Assembly (NCBI GenBank): GCA_034440635.1
Contig: JAOTON010002239.1
Coordinates: 1 to 64,000 of the forward strand
Reading direction: 5' to 3'
DNA length: 64,000 bases
From: Lepas anatifera
Taxonomy: Eukaryota; Arthropoda; Thecostraca; Lepadidae
Below the pieces are notes generated by a model. The model had not been told where the DNA came from. It made no database searches and was given only the letters and a program-made list of their open reading frames with translations. The translations under genes were made by a program, and so were the position numbers. This document shows, piece after piece, positions 8,158-19,098 of this stretch. Numbering within the stretch: position 1 is the stretch's first letter; every line of letters starts with the position of its first letter.

Positions 8158-11049
8158 ATGAAGCAACCACCAGTGATTGGATTAGGCATCAAGCACAAGA
8201 GAAAAAGGACAAATGTAGAGTTTCGTGGTATTTTTCCGCTGTTGAAGCCTGGCAGGCAGCCCTTCAAAATACTTTTACGAGGGCCTTTTGGCATAGTGTC
8301 CGAGGAGGATGGCATTGATTTACATTCGTGGGTGAGTATTTCACCTCTGGTTGTTATTTATTGCCTTTACTGAGAATGATTTTGGGGAAAATATTTCGTT
8401 TTTATTCTTTCAGAACTGTTTTATATTTTTCACCCATGGGTGTGGATTTATGTCTTGGAGGGTGCCCGGGCATCCCCAATGAAATGTCAGAGTAATGTGA
8501 AGATAGCCTTTAAATTATTGTGTTTTTCACTTGAATGATTTCAAATTTGTCTTAGGAAGTTCAAAAAGCCTGTGGCTAGGCTAAGACACACTCTATATTG
8601 TACTATCCCTTTTGATATTGTGGTAATTGACATAGTTTCAAATGTGGGCACCTACAATAATTCCAAAAATTCCATGGCTCTGTTTTCAACAGCTTTGCAA
8701 TTTAGGCTGCATTGTGGGAGTTTTAACAATGTGTAGGTTGAACTCTTGTGTGGCTTAGCGGGAGAGTGATGGGACTGTGAATTATACTTATTCAGATGTG
8801 GACAGCCAGGATCTTTTAGACCACTTTGTCTAAATTAAGCTATCTTCCTCTAGGAAACTACGATTCTTCCTTAACTAGCTTAGGACTGCTGGCAGGGTGG
8901 CTTTGGCACACTTGTTGCAGAAGACGTTTTGGAGAGGTTTGTAGAGGTGCAGACTGCAATGGCGCGCTGCGACGAAGTCTCTGTGGCCGACATGTTCTTC
9001 GTTGTCGACTCTACACGCCGCAGTAATAGACACAGCGATCCAGAAGCGAAGACGGTGCAAGAGGAGGAAGTTATTGGTGATGGAGGGGTGACTCAGTGCT
9101 CAGTCGGATGTGATGAGGGGGTGGGTGGGTCCTGCACAGGTGAAGTACCAATGGATTGTGCTGCGGACGAAGTAGTGGGAGCAGATAGCGTTTTGTGTGA
9201 GGGAAGTGCTGAGACTAGTTTGTTTGATTTAAGTGCCACAACCAATTCAGAAGAGAATGGTGTATGCGACGGAAGCTTAACACGCACAGATGATCAATGT
9301 CGCACCTCAGATAGGACATTTGTTGAATCTACTGCTCATGAACCAGAAAATGATCCCAGTGCTCAATCGTCTCGCAAAGCGGACGATAATGCAGACAGTT
9401 CCTTGCTGCCAAACAGCTCAGAAGAGCGCGCTGCCGGAGACGCTGAGTCCGTCTGTCCGGCCCCGGTGCCGCGGCGTCTGGTGCTGCACCCTGAGGAGGT
9501 GCTGTTCCTGTGCCTGGCGCTGGGATGCGCGAGCAGCTCTACCTCTGAATCCGAGGACTCCGCTGTAGCTGGTCCGGCACTGCTGCGACATCTGACGGCA
9601 CACGACCGACACCTGGCGGCGCGCTACCCCGCCTACCACGCGCTGCGTGCGCGCGGCTGGGTGGTGCGTGATGGACTTCTGCTGGGAGCCGACTATGGTG
9701 AGGCTTGCTGAGATTCGGAAACATATTCAAATATATTATATGTACATATACACATACAAAAATAATTTTGTTTACGGGTCGATGAAGTTGTCTTCCTCTT
9801 TTCCCGTATGCCTCCAGGAACAATTAAGTTATGTTATTAAGATCTTATAAGAGTATTTCCTTTGCACAATACATGCACAATGAGCCATCAATTGTTTGAC
9901 ATTGATGGTGTCTGTGAAGTTTTTACATCAGTTTTTCTTCAGATGTTCAATTTTTTGTTTTGTTTTCTTTTTGGCCAGGCAGCGATCCAGGTTGATTGAC
10001 CGACCTGTCTTCTGGAAAGCTTCACCCGACTGAACCCAAAACATTTCCTGAATAATAATAATCCGATCAGTGCTGCTGCTCGGTTTCACTTCCTCGTTCG
10101 ACTCTTTGCGATCTCAGCCCCGAATTTCAGCTTTGCTCTGTCTCAGTCCCGTGTTCCACCTCTGTCCTGTTTCAGTCCCACGTTTCAGTTTTGCTCGATC
10201 TCGGTCCCCAATTTCGGCTTTACTCGATATCAGTCCCGTGTTTCGGCTCTGTTCGATATCAGTCCATGTGTCACCTTTGCTTGTTCTCAGTCCCGTGTTT
10301 CGGCTTTGCTCGGTCTCAGTCCCGTGTCTCAACTCCTTTTGGTTTCGGTCCCGTGTTTCAGCTCTGCCCGACCTCAGTCCCATATTGAGTGGTCCAGAGT
10401 TTCAGTGCCGTGTTTCAGTACTGTACCGGCGCGGGCCGGCCTTCTACCACGCGGCGTTCGCGGCGGCGGTGCAGGTAGTGAGCGCCACCTCGCGGCGCCC
10501 TCTGCACCACCTCAGCTGGCGCCACGCCGACTGGCTGTTCGTCGCCGGACTCTGTCGAACCGCCGAACAGGCCGGCAAGGTAGGATTACTGCTCTGAAAC
10601 CGATGGGGCCGAGAACATTTGGACGTAACGCATTGATACCGTAAACTGGAAGAGAGCGCAACCCTTGTTTGTTTTCTAATAAAGATGAAATGTGCGATAT
10701 TTGCACCCTTGTTGTGCCACATTTAACGTTTGTTCAGTAACGGGTTTCATGAAAATAACTCCCTATGATTTGGGCAGCGAATGCCTTGGCAGCTTCTACA
10801 AATACTCCGACCGTCGGATCACCTCTAGCTCCGAGAGCCGAAACTTATCTTTTCAAAACAGATTGACTCGACCTACCGCAGTTGAGGCCCTCTCACAACT
10901 ACTGTGCTGACCTGACCTGACCTGTGTCACAGGAGGTGTTGCTGGTGCAGGTGCTGTGGCCGGACGATCTGGAGTCCGTCGATGACCTGACCTACCTTCA
11001 AAAGGTCAGTGTCCAGGAAGTGCACCTACGCCGCTGGGCGCCCAAGTAG
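8158..11049 (+). CDS. TSEN2: TSEN2, catalytic subunit of tRNA-splicing endonuclease
   Basis: This nuclear endonuclease subunit cleaves the 5' exon-intron boundary of pre-tRNAs. The coding exons are 8158-8331, 8896-9697, 10419-10579 and 10933-11049 (TAG), with phases 0, 1 and 0 that join cleanly to 417 residues (human protein about 465). The N-terminus has the expected basic patch KHKRKR; GGFGTL matches the conserved YGKGYFG region. Residues about 80-230 form an acidic, Ser-rich linker without similarity that I can see. The C-terminal catalytic fold carries YRRGPAFYHA with the catalytic Tyr at 328 and His at 336, and the Lys at 379 ends exon 3. The spacing fits the family triad. The C-terminus VQEVHLRRW matches VQEVILSRW of vertebrates. 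The first coding exon has its own acceptor (TTCTTCAG, ending 8143), so a 5' non-coding exon lies upstream. The ATG at 8158 is the first start codon in that exon compatible with the family N-terminus. Confidence 0.92.
8332..8895 (+). other. TSEN2 intron 1
   Basis: Donor GTGAGT at 8332 and acceptor TGGCAG ending at 8895. It is AT-rich unique sequence with nothing recognisable in it. Confidence 0.75.
9975..10070 (+). repeat. Dispersed retroposon-tail-like repeat, copy 2
   Basis: This lies inside TSEN2 intron 2 and aligns over about 100 bp with 6440-6545 (AGGCAGCGATCCAGG start, CCTGAATAATAATAATCCGATCAG end). Both copies have the same orientation and are preceded by T-rich sequence. Confidence 0.5.
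10100..10418 (+). repeat. Acceptor-like minisatellite at the end of TSEN2 intron 2
   Basis: Degenerate units of roughly 30-35 bp alternate CTCAGTCCCGTGTTTCAG with CTTTGCTCGAT. The authentic acceptor GTGCCGTGTTTCAG ends at 10418, and the CCCGTGTTTC(A/G)G core recurs several times upstream, so most units look like a weak 3' splice site. Confidence 0.82.
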
Positions 11050-12207
11050 TCGTCTGCTCGATGCTTCCAGTAGTGCGGTGCTTCAGACTAGACCAGTGCC
11101 TCTAGAGACCTTTCGCAGGGACCGGAATCATATCGGACGCCATTTGGAAACATGCTCGTAGCGGATTACGTAACCAGCTCTGACTGGACTACAGTGCAGC
11201 GGGGTTGTAGTGCTGCCGATCTCGGACAAGTGAAGACACTGGGTAGCGGTCATAAGTATTTGTTTTGTTAAGTGAATACTGCCTGACTATTCACATTGAC
11301 GTTGACACATAGGCTGTGATACTTTTGATATGTAATTCTTTTGAGCGCACGGCGCCTCGAGAAGTACAGGCTCTGTAGAAAATATATCCGGTGGCATTAT
11401 GCGATTTGGTTTGTGTGGTTGTTCGTTATGTTTTGGCCACCGTTCGGTACCTCTATAAGTCGGAATTGAAGAATATTCCCATGATACCCTGAGTAATTCG
11501 TTGTGTTACTTCCGTGATTAAAGGAGGTGAAAGGCACTCCGAATGAGTGGAAAATCCAGATTTTTTACCTCTTGCAGTGAGTTGGCTCTCGCAAACGACA
11601 ATATTAAAACTGAATCGCCCTTAACTAAATACACATGTATTGGAAGGGTTAACAACAGTTGATATGTCGTGTTTCTTGGTCTGACATTAGAAAAATGGTA
11701 ACAATTGATACATCACAATGCAATGGCTCCACTGATGGGACAGATAGTGACATAATTTAATGTCATTGGTGGTCCACAACGATCAAGTGCCCTCCCTCTG
11801 AATACATTTTACCTACACGCTCATTCAGCGATTTGAAGTTATTAGGAAATTCAGATGCACAGTATAATGCAAGCAAGATCGTCTTAGAGCATGTAGTACG
11901 ATCTTTTTCATGGTGAAACACTAAAACACATACAGCCACGCAAATACTGGCACAGGTTCATGAAAGAACCTCTAAATAGGCACAGGAACATGAGCTGCTC
12001 GCCATACGAGCCGTGCATACACAGCCATACACAGCCAGTGCATGCGTGCATATACTGTGTGGCAGTCGCGAACACGTAAGATGTCATCGATGAACGTAAT
12101 GCCCGCGGGACAGGCGATGATGATGAGGCATGAGGTCACTTCATAAAACATAATACTGCACATTGCCGGCACTGCAAATATTTGCGTGACGTCACACTCA
12201 GACGAGG
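11050..12207. other. Intergenic between convergent TSEN2 and SLC25A32
   Basis: This holds the TSEN2 3' untranslated region and the spacer. I see no further gene or repeat array. I did not identify a canonical AATAAA for TSEN2; ATTAAA-like sites occur near 11515-11520. Confidence 0.5.
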
Positions 12208-12213
12208 TTTAAT
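12208..12213 (-). promoter_or_regulatory. Candidate polyadenylation signal ATTAAA for SLC25A32
   Basis: On the minus strand ATTAAA lies about 45 bases past the SLC25A32 stop codon, a normal position for a short 3' UTR. ATTAAA is the commonest variant of AATAAA. Confidence 0.45.
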
Positions 12214-12255
12214 CATCGTCTGCTGACGCGATGCCTCCCACGGCTCTGAGAGTGG

Positions 12256-14251
12256 TCACCTGCCCTGAAGCGCGCTCGTGACGAGCTCGTACACCAGGAA
12301 CACGCAGCAGATGTTGGGCGTCACGTGCAGAAGGTAGGGGGTGAGGCCGCGGTAGAGGCCGCGCGGCCCCTCCTGCTGCAGGCTGCGCCGGATGACGTCA
12401 GCGCTGCCGGTGTAGCTGCAGCGCTGGTCCTGCAGCCGCGCCCGCACCACCTGGTAGGGGTAGGTGACGCCGGCGGCGAACAGCTTGGAGGCGGCGGCGC
12501 ACTGCAGGTACTCGGCCGTGCTGAGCTGGTGGTGGCCGGGCCGCTCCCGCTGTCGGTTGTACATCACCTTCAGCTGTTCGTACGCCATGAACTGCAGCGC
12601 GCCGTGCGAGACGCCCCAGATGCCGGGCACGAAGCCGCGGTAGAGGCCGCGCGCCCCCTCCGCCCGCCACGTCTTCCGCAGCGCGTCCAGCATGCCCTTG
12701 TAGCGCTTCGTCTCCGGTAGGGAGAGGTCGCCAGCTGTCTGCAGACACAACCTGGGGAACACAGACTTGTTAAGTACTTGTCAGGATGATTAAAGTGACT
12801 TTGGAGTATTAGCATGCACTGTGTGGCACAATACATCCCGGTTTGAAATTATGAACGCCAGTGTGGCGGTTGCCGGCCGAAGTCGAGGTTACATTCGGCG
12901 CACATAGATGTCGCTGGCAGCTCACCGTGTGCGGACAACGGTGATGGGGTTGGTCAGTGCCAGGGTGAGCACGCCGGCCTCGGCAGCGACCAGCATGTGT
13001 CGCGCGGGGCCCAGCTCTCTGGTGACGTCACCGCCTTGCATCCACGACTTGAGCGAGCTGTAGCTGCCGGGGAGGGGCGGGGGTCAGCGGACGGTATGTG
13101 CTGAGTCACAGTTCACAGATGCAGCGCTGACGATATACAGTGGATCGGTTGTTAGATGCGGCGTCTGGTGCTACGTAGGCATGTCAAGTAGCTGTTCATG
13201 ATAAGGGAGGGAAATCCTAGGCAGTTCCTATCAATCGGTGGGGCCTCTACTCGTGGAGCGGAATTTCCTATCTGTGCGTATCCGGAACTCTGCGGGCTGG
13301 CTGAGAAGTCGGTAAGAGGCGGGTAATCCCTTTCGAGTGGAGCGCTATGACGTCATGGTGCCAGCCGGCGGAAAGGCGGGGGAATGGGCTGCCGATGGGA
13401 TGCAAGGAGGATGTCAGGGAGGCGCGGCCACTTCAGGAGTGGCTCATGTTTTATTTACGTGGTGGTGCCGGATTGTAGAGGTCGTTTGGCGGGACAATGG
13501 TTTTTAGTGCAAGATTTCAGAGGTCGCGTGTTGCGACAGGGGCTTTCTAGTGCAGAATTTCAGCGGTGTGTCGTGATAGGGGTTTTCTAGTGCATGATTT
13601 TAGGGGTCGTGAGTTGCGACAGGGGTTTTCTGGTGCATGATTTTAGGGGTCGTGAGTTGCGACAGGGGTTTTCTGGTGCATGATTTTAGGGGTCGTGTGT
13701 TGCGACAGGGGTTTTCTGGTGCAATATTTCAGGTGTTGTGTGCCGTGACAGGAGCTTTCTGGCGCAGGTGTAGTGTCGCAACACAGTTTTCTGACGGATT
13801 TAGATCTCACGTTATGATGAGGCTCGAATGGCTGTTAGATTTTTTCATGGTAAGTCTGCAAGCGATAACGTTTGTCCAATATTTCGTCTCCTGTAAAGTC
13901 TGGCAGTCTGTTTGGCAACAGGTTAGTCGGGACTTCAGTCTCGGGCTGGTCGGGTGCGTTCGTCAGTGATACTCACAACATGAAGTAGAGTCCCCAGGAG
14001 GAGGCGGCTCCGGCCAGGTTGGGCGTAACGCCGCGGTACAGTCCTCGCACGCCCTCAGCGCCGGCGATGGCTGCCGCCGCCTGCCGCAGTCCGGTGTAGC
14101 GGGCTCGCGCGCCGCCCGGATCCGCCGCCAGACGAATCTTGATGAGGTCCAGCGGGTGCAGCAGCAGGGTGGAGGTGACGCCGCCGGCCATGCCGCCCGC
14201 CATGTGGTGCAGCGGCAGCGGCCGGCGCCGCGTTGGACTCGTCGAAGACAT
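12256..14251 (-). CDS. SLC25A32: SLC25A32-like mitochondrial FAD/folate carrier
   Basis: Inner-mitochondrial-membrane carrier with three tandem two-helix repeats. The coding exons on the minus strand are 14251-13977, 13063-12926 and 12751-12256 (stop TGA), with consistent split codons (TT|C and CG|G), giving 302 residues (human about 315). The carrier signatures are PLDLIK (33-38), PITVVR (131-136) and PYQVVR (236-241). The stretches GVTPNLAGAASSWGLYF, AAEAGVLTLALTNP, GLYRGFVPG and SHGALQFMAYEQLK match SLC25A32 rather than other carriers. The ATG at 14251 is the first in its exon; the upstream acceptor CTCTCCCAG ends next to 14269, implying a 5' non-coding exon. One oddity is that position 133 is Thr where human SLC25A32 has Trp142 in its second signature. 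Confidence 0.9.
13064..13477 (-). other. SLC25A32 intron 1, unique part
   Basis: This is intronic sequence between the second exon and the minisatellite. No exon or element was recognised. Confidence 0.6.
13478..13770 (+). repeat. 44-bp minisatellite in an SLC25A32 intron
   Basis: About six and a half units with core GATTTTAGGGGTCGTGAGTT and GCGACAGGGGTTTTCTGGTG. The central three are nearly identical and the edges diverged. Unlike the arrays in EDEM1 and TSEN2, the unit does not copy an adjacent splice site of this gene. Confidence 0.88.
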
Positions 14252-14599
14252 CTCTGGTGTTGACCAGACCTGGGAGAGAGAAGAGGCTGGCCTTGAGAAG
14301 GGCAGCGGATGATTCGAGCTGAGTGGCCTTCCTGACGGAGAGCGCAGTCGTTGTGCGACCTTCGCAGGAGTGGGTTCAGCGTTCCCGATGTCCTTGAAGG
14401 CGGCCTTGCTGAAACCTGAGGCTGGCTGGTTCAGGTCGGCCGGTGCTTCTCGACAGTGAGTTCGAAGTCTTGGGTGAAGGAGAAGCTGGTCGTCCTGCTC
14501 CCAAATTCTTTCTTCCTCTGGTATTATACCTCGATAAGAAAAGATGGCGGTTGAACTGGATATCTGAAGAAGATGTCTCGCTTGGCTCCAACCTCGTCC

Positions 14600-14775
14600 G
14601 AAAAAGCGTTCAGCACTGTTCGCCGCTTATATAGCACTCGCTCACCCTGGCGGCAGACCCAGCACCAGTCTCCGTTTGGGGGCTCGACTCAATACTGGCG
14701 CGTCATTGGTCGCCGGCGCGCAGCTGTGGCGGTGACGTCACGAGACACTCCTCCGCTGGCCGGACGCTGATTGGT
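14600..14775 (-). promoter_or_regulatory. Core and proximal promoter of SLC25A32
   Basis: On the minus strand, in transcriptional order, there is CCAAT (14774-14770), a palindromic CRE TGACGTCA (14740-14733), CCAAT (14709-14705) and a TATA box CTATATAAG (14634-14626). A start about 30 bases below the TATA, near 14600, would give a 5' UTR spliced to the exon at 14269. The region is GC-rich. All elements are read directly, but function is inferred. Confidence 0.6.
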
Positions 14776-14780
14776 CGGCC

Positions 14781-17005
14781 GGGGAGGCTCGGCATTGCAC
14801 AACAGCTGTGGCCTCGACAGCCGGTGCGGTGGCGTCATGGAAATTTCAGCTGCGGCTGTCGAGTTCGGCTACCGAGTAACTGAGACGGTACCCCTCAGGA
14901 TGTCTGGGAGCGGGGATGCGACGTAATGCGATGCATGGGATCGGACGATGTTTTGTGGATAGAGTGTATCTGTCGTGATGTCAGCAATGGATGAGAGGGA
15001 GATAATGCCCGAACCCTTACTGAATTTTTGTCAGAAATATGAACAATAGAATATTAGCCCACTATCGATTTAAGTAGGCTTTAAATGCGACCGGACCTTG
15101 TGATCGTTAAAAGAGAACGAATAAGAATATGTTTAAATCCTTATCATGACGAATAGCTAAATAAACAATATAAAGGCTGCCTTCTACTACTAAACAAACG
15201 ATGCTTCCAGATGGCCAAGCTAAATTGTGGCGAATGCGGCGCAGAACGGGTCAGATGAGAGGGCTTGGTTGGCTCGAGCCTTACATATCGGCACTGTCCG
15301 ACAAAATAAGCCTTGTCTTTAGTATTTTGTTTGCTGCATGGACCGGCAGATGGTGAAAGAGCTAACAATGCTAACTCGCCAGTGTTTACTAGCGAGTTAT
15401 TATGGCTGTAATTATCGCATAATATTGGGAGGCAAATCGCAAGTAGATGAGGGACCATATTTTTCATTTGATCATTTGATAAATTCATTTGCTTTGTGTT
15501 TATTTGCAGGGCAGGCGGAACGCGAAGAGGAGCGGTTACATTTCATAGCCTTAATGTTTTCACTATCCAGATTAGAGTTTTCCCAACTTGGAACAAGATG
15601 GATTAGCAAGATTGACTTGACTGGCCCTCTCACTTTTTTGCCGATTTCTATGCTCATGGTCTCTCCATGTGACATTTTGTAAGTGCTTCAGGAATGGTGT
15701 TAAAGTAATGCAAGAAAGCTAAAATTAATGGTGGCTGCTCTTCTTTTTTTAGAGAGTGGTGTTTCTATTTTATGTACTGATACAAAAACCTCATGACAAA
15801 AATTTTGTTTTCTTTTGAATCTGAGGAACTGCATATAGGTACAGCTTTATTCGCATTTACTGTATTTTATGTATTGTGTCCGGCTCCCCTCGACATCTTT
15901 CTTGAAGAGGTTATTCGCTTCTGGAGGTGTCACGGCCATGAATGATCTGACGAGAGTGTAGTCTATTACATCATCTTTCCTGGACGGCACCTCGCGGGCC
16001 GTTTCCCTGTCCGGCGGAGCCGGCCCCTCCCCTGCCTGCGGCGCTGATGGCCTTGCCTGACGCAGTCAGCTGAGCCGCGCAGTCAGCTGGCTACCGGCGT
16101 TGCTGACGACAGCGCAGCGGCGGCGGCGTCAGGCCGAGGCTGCAGCGCAGTACGGGGATAACTGCGGCACAAAGCTGCCGCTTGCAGAAGGCCTCGCCTG
16201 GCGATCTCAGGGTGACGGCAGATATTGCGCAAGCGTACCAGGAGTGACTCTGGACTTTTGGCGCATGACCTCAGACAGACAGAGCTTATAAATCGGTCCC
16301 TGGTTTTATCCGATGACTCCTGTAATAGTGAATTTGGTTTTCTGGGGATTGCCATTGCTGCCGGGCCCTAATGTTGAGGCCCGGTGCTCGGGCACACGCT
16401 TTCAAACCCGTAGGCTCACGCAGCGATCCCGACGAACGGTGAAGAGGCGACCCCCGCCTGTACCGCTTGATACTCTACCCCCCTGCCAGCTGAGGTCACG
16501 ACCGTGACCGACATGCTGCCGTCGTCCCTGGAAGCTCTGTCTGCTTCCCTTGGAGATGTAGAAAGCTACACTGACATAGTTTCTATTTTTTTAGAATTAG
16601 CTTACCTAAATGGCTTTCGATAATGCTTCCATCCGAAGAGATAACCACTGAGGTCATTGACCCACGTGGCAATTGGGGGAACTTTGCTAGGCTTGTGCAC
16701 CTGTCAAAAATTTCTGCCTGCGCCATTAAGGGCTTCGCGGCATTCTCCAAAAACATTCAGTATGGTCTCCTTTGTTGCAACGCATAATGCGCTCGGTCGC
16801 AAGGCATATTATTGACGGTTTGTGTTGCACAGTTGTTTGATGTTTTCAAGGTAGTTATGGGATCAAAACTGTTTATTTCGAACCTAATCACGTCTAAAAT
16901 AGTTTATAAGCCAAAAAAGACCCTGGTCTCCCTACCCGGGCGGTTTCTTATAGAGCGGGACAGCCCTAGACTCTAGGGGTAGTTGGCTTCGAACCTCTAC
17001 GGTCA
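14781..17005. other. Intergenic, no gene recognised
   Basis: Several open frames of 60-115 codons occur (for example 15144-15488 on minus and 15338-15682 on plus), but none has a domain, conserved motif or splice-site context. A G+C-rich patch at 15980-16280 with repeated CAGTCAGCTG could be promoter-like. Confidence 0.45.
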
Positions 17006-19098
17006 ATTAGCCCAGAATCAGCTACCGTTCACTAGCCCAGAATCAGCTACCGTTCACTAGCCCAGAATCAGCTACCGTCCACTAGCCCAGAGTCAGCTAC
17101 CGTCCACTAGCCCAGAATCAGCTACCGTCCACTAGCCCAGAATCAGCTACCGTCCACTAGCCCAGAATCAGCTACCGTCCACTAGCCCAGAATCAGCTAC
17201 CGTCCACTAGCCCAGAATCAGCTATCGTTCACTAGCCCAGAGTCAGCTACCGTCCACTAGCCCAGAATCAGCTATCGTTCACTAGCCCAGAATCAGCTAC
17301 CGTCCACTAGCCCAGAATCAGCTACCGTCCACTAGCCCAGAATCAGCTACCGTCCACTAGCCCAGAATCAGCTATCGTTCACTAGCCCAGAATCAGCTAT
17401 CGTCCACTAGCCCAGAATCAGCTACCGTCCACTAGCCCAGAATCAGCTACCGTCCACTAGCCCAGAATCAGCTACCGTCCACTAGCCCAGAATCAGCTAC
17501 CGTCCACTAGCCCAGAATCAGCTATCGTTCACTAGCCCAGAATCAGCTATCGTCCACTAGCCCAGAATCAGCTACCGTCCACTAGCCCAGAATCAGCTAC
17601 CGTCCACTAGCCCAGAATCAGCTACCGTCCACTAGCCCAGAATCAGCTACCGCTCACTAGCCCAGAATCAGCTACCGTCCACTAGTCCAGAATCAGCTAC
17701 CGTCCACTAGTCCAGAATCAGCTACCGTCCACTAGTCCAGAATCAGCTATCGCTCACTAGCCCGGAATCAGCTACCGTTCACAAGCCCTGAATTAGCTAC
17801 CGTTCACTAGCCCAGAATTAGCTACCGTCCACTAGCCCGGAATTAGCCACCGTCCACCAGCCCAGAATCAGCTACCGTCCACTAGCCCAGAATCAGCTAC
17901 CGTTCACTTGCCCAGAATCAGCTATCGTTCACTAGCCCAGAATCAGCTATCGTTCACTAGTCCAGAATCAGCTACCGTTCACTAGCCCAGAATTAGCTAC
18001 CGTCCACTAGCCCAGAATCAGCTATCGTTCACTAGCCCAGAGTCAGCTACCGTTCACTAGCCCAGAATCAGCTATCGTTCACTAGCCCAGAATTAGCTAC
18101 CGTCCACTAGCCCAGAATCAGCTATCGTTCACTAGCCCAGAATCAGCTATCGTTCACTAGTCCAGAATCGGCTATCGTTCACTAGCCCAGAATCAGCCAC
18201 CGCTCACTAGCCCAGAATCAGCTATCGTTCACTAGTCCAGAATCGGCTATCGTTCACTAGCCCAGAATCGGCTATCGTTCACTAGCCCAGAATCAGCTAT
18301 CGCTCACTAGCCCAGAATCAGCTACCGTCCACTAGTCCAGAATCAGCTATCGCTCACTAGTCCGGAATCAGCTACCGTTCACAAGCCCTGAATTAGCTAC
18401 CGTTCACTAGCCCAGAATTAGCTACCGTCCACTAGCCCGGAATTAGCCACCGTCCACCAGCCCAGAATCAGCTACCGTCCACTAGCCCAGAATCAGCTAC
18501 CGTTCACTTGCCCAGAATCAGCTATCGTTCACTAGCCCAGAATCAGCTATCGTTCACTAGCCCAGAATCAGCTACCGTTCACTAGCCCAGAATTAGCTAC
18601 CGTCCACTAGCCCAGAATCAGCTATCGTTCACTAGCCCAGAGTCAGCTACCGTTCACTAGCCCAGAATCAGCTACCGTTCACTAGCCCAGAATCAGCTAT
18701 CGTTCACTAGCCCAGAATCAGCTACCGTTCACCAGCCCGGAATCAGCTACCGTCCACTAGCCCGGAATCAGCTATCGTTCACTAGCCCGGAATCAGCTAT
18801 CGTTCACTAGCCCAGAGTCAGCTATCGTTCACTAGCCCAGAATCAGCTATCGTTCACTAGCCCGGAATCAGCTATCGTTCACTAGCCCAGAGTCAGCTAC
18901 CGTTCACTAGCCCAGAATCAGCTACCGTCCACTAGCCCAGAATCAGCTACCGCTCACTAGCCCGGAATCAGCTATCGTTCACTAGCCCAGAGTCAGCTAT
19001 CGTTCACTAGCCCAGAATCAGCTATCGTTCACTAGCCCAGAATCAGCTACCGTCCACTAGTCCAGAATCAGCTACCGTCCACTAGCCCGGAATTAGCC
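17006..19098 (+). repeat. 25-bp satellite array, about 83 units
   Basis: The unit is TAGCCCAGAATCAGCTACCG followed by TCCAC, in perfect 25-bp register over about 2.1 kb. Common variants are TACCG/TATCG, TTCAC/TCCAC/CTCAC and AATCAG/AATTAG/AGTCAG. Variants recur in the same order 600 bp apart (see findings), so higher-order amplification has happened. No spacer, gene or origin-like element interrupts it. Confidence 0.97.

Noticed and set aside
10070..10597. 175-codon frame across the TSEN2 repeat and exon
   Set aside because: Its first two thirds read through the intronic minisatellite. Only the part from 10419 is the real exon, in this or another frame.
12325..12720. 131-codon plus-strand frame over SLC25A32
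   Set aside because: Antisense shadow of the carrier exon caused by high GC at third positions.
14376..14591. 71-codon frame upstream of SLC25A32
   Set aside because: It starts at TTG, lies in the predicted 5' UTR/intron and shows no domain.
15144..15682. Overlapping 114-codon frames on both strands
   Set aside because: No homology that I recognise, no splice context; likely chance.
17006..19098. CRISPR-like regular repeats
   Set aside because: Units abut with no spacers, variants are point changes, and the context is an animal genome. It is a satellite.
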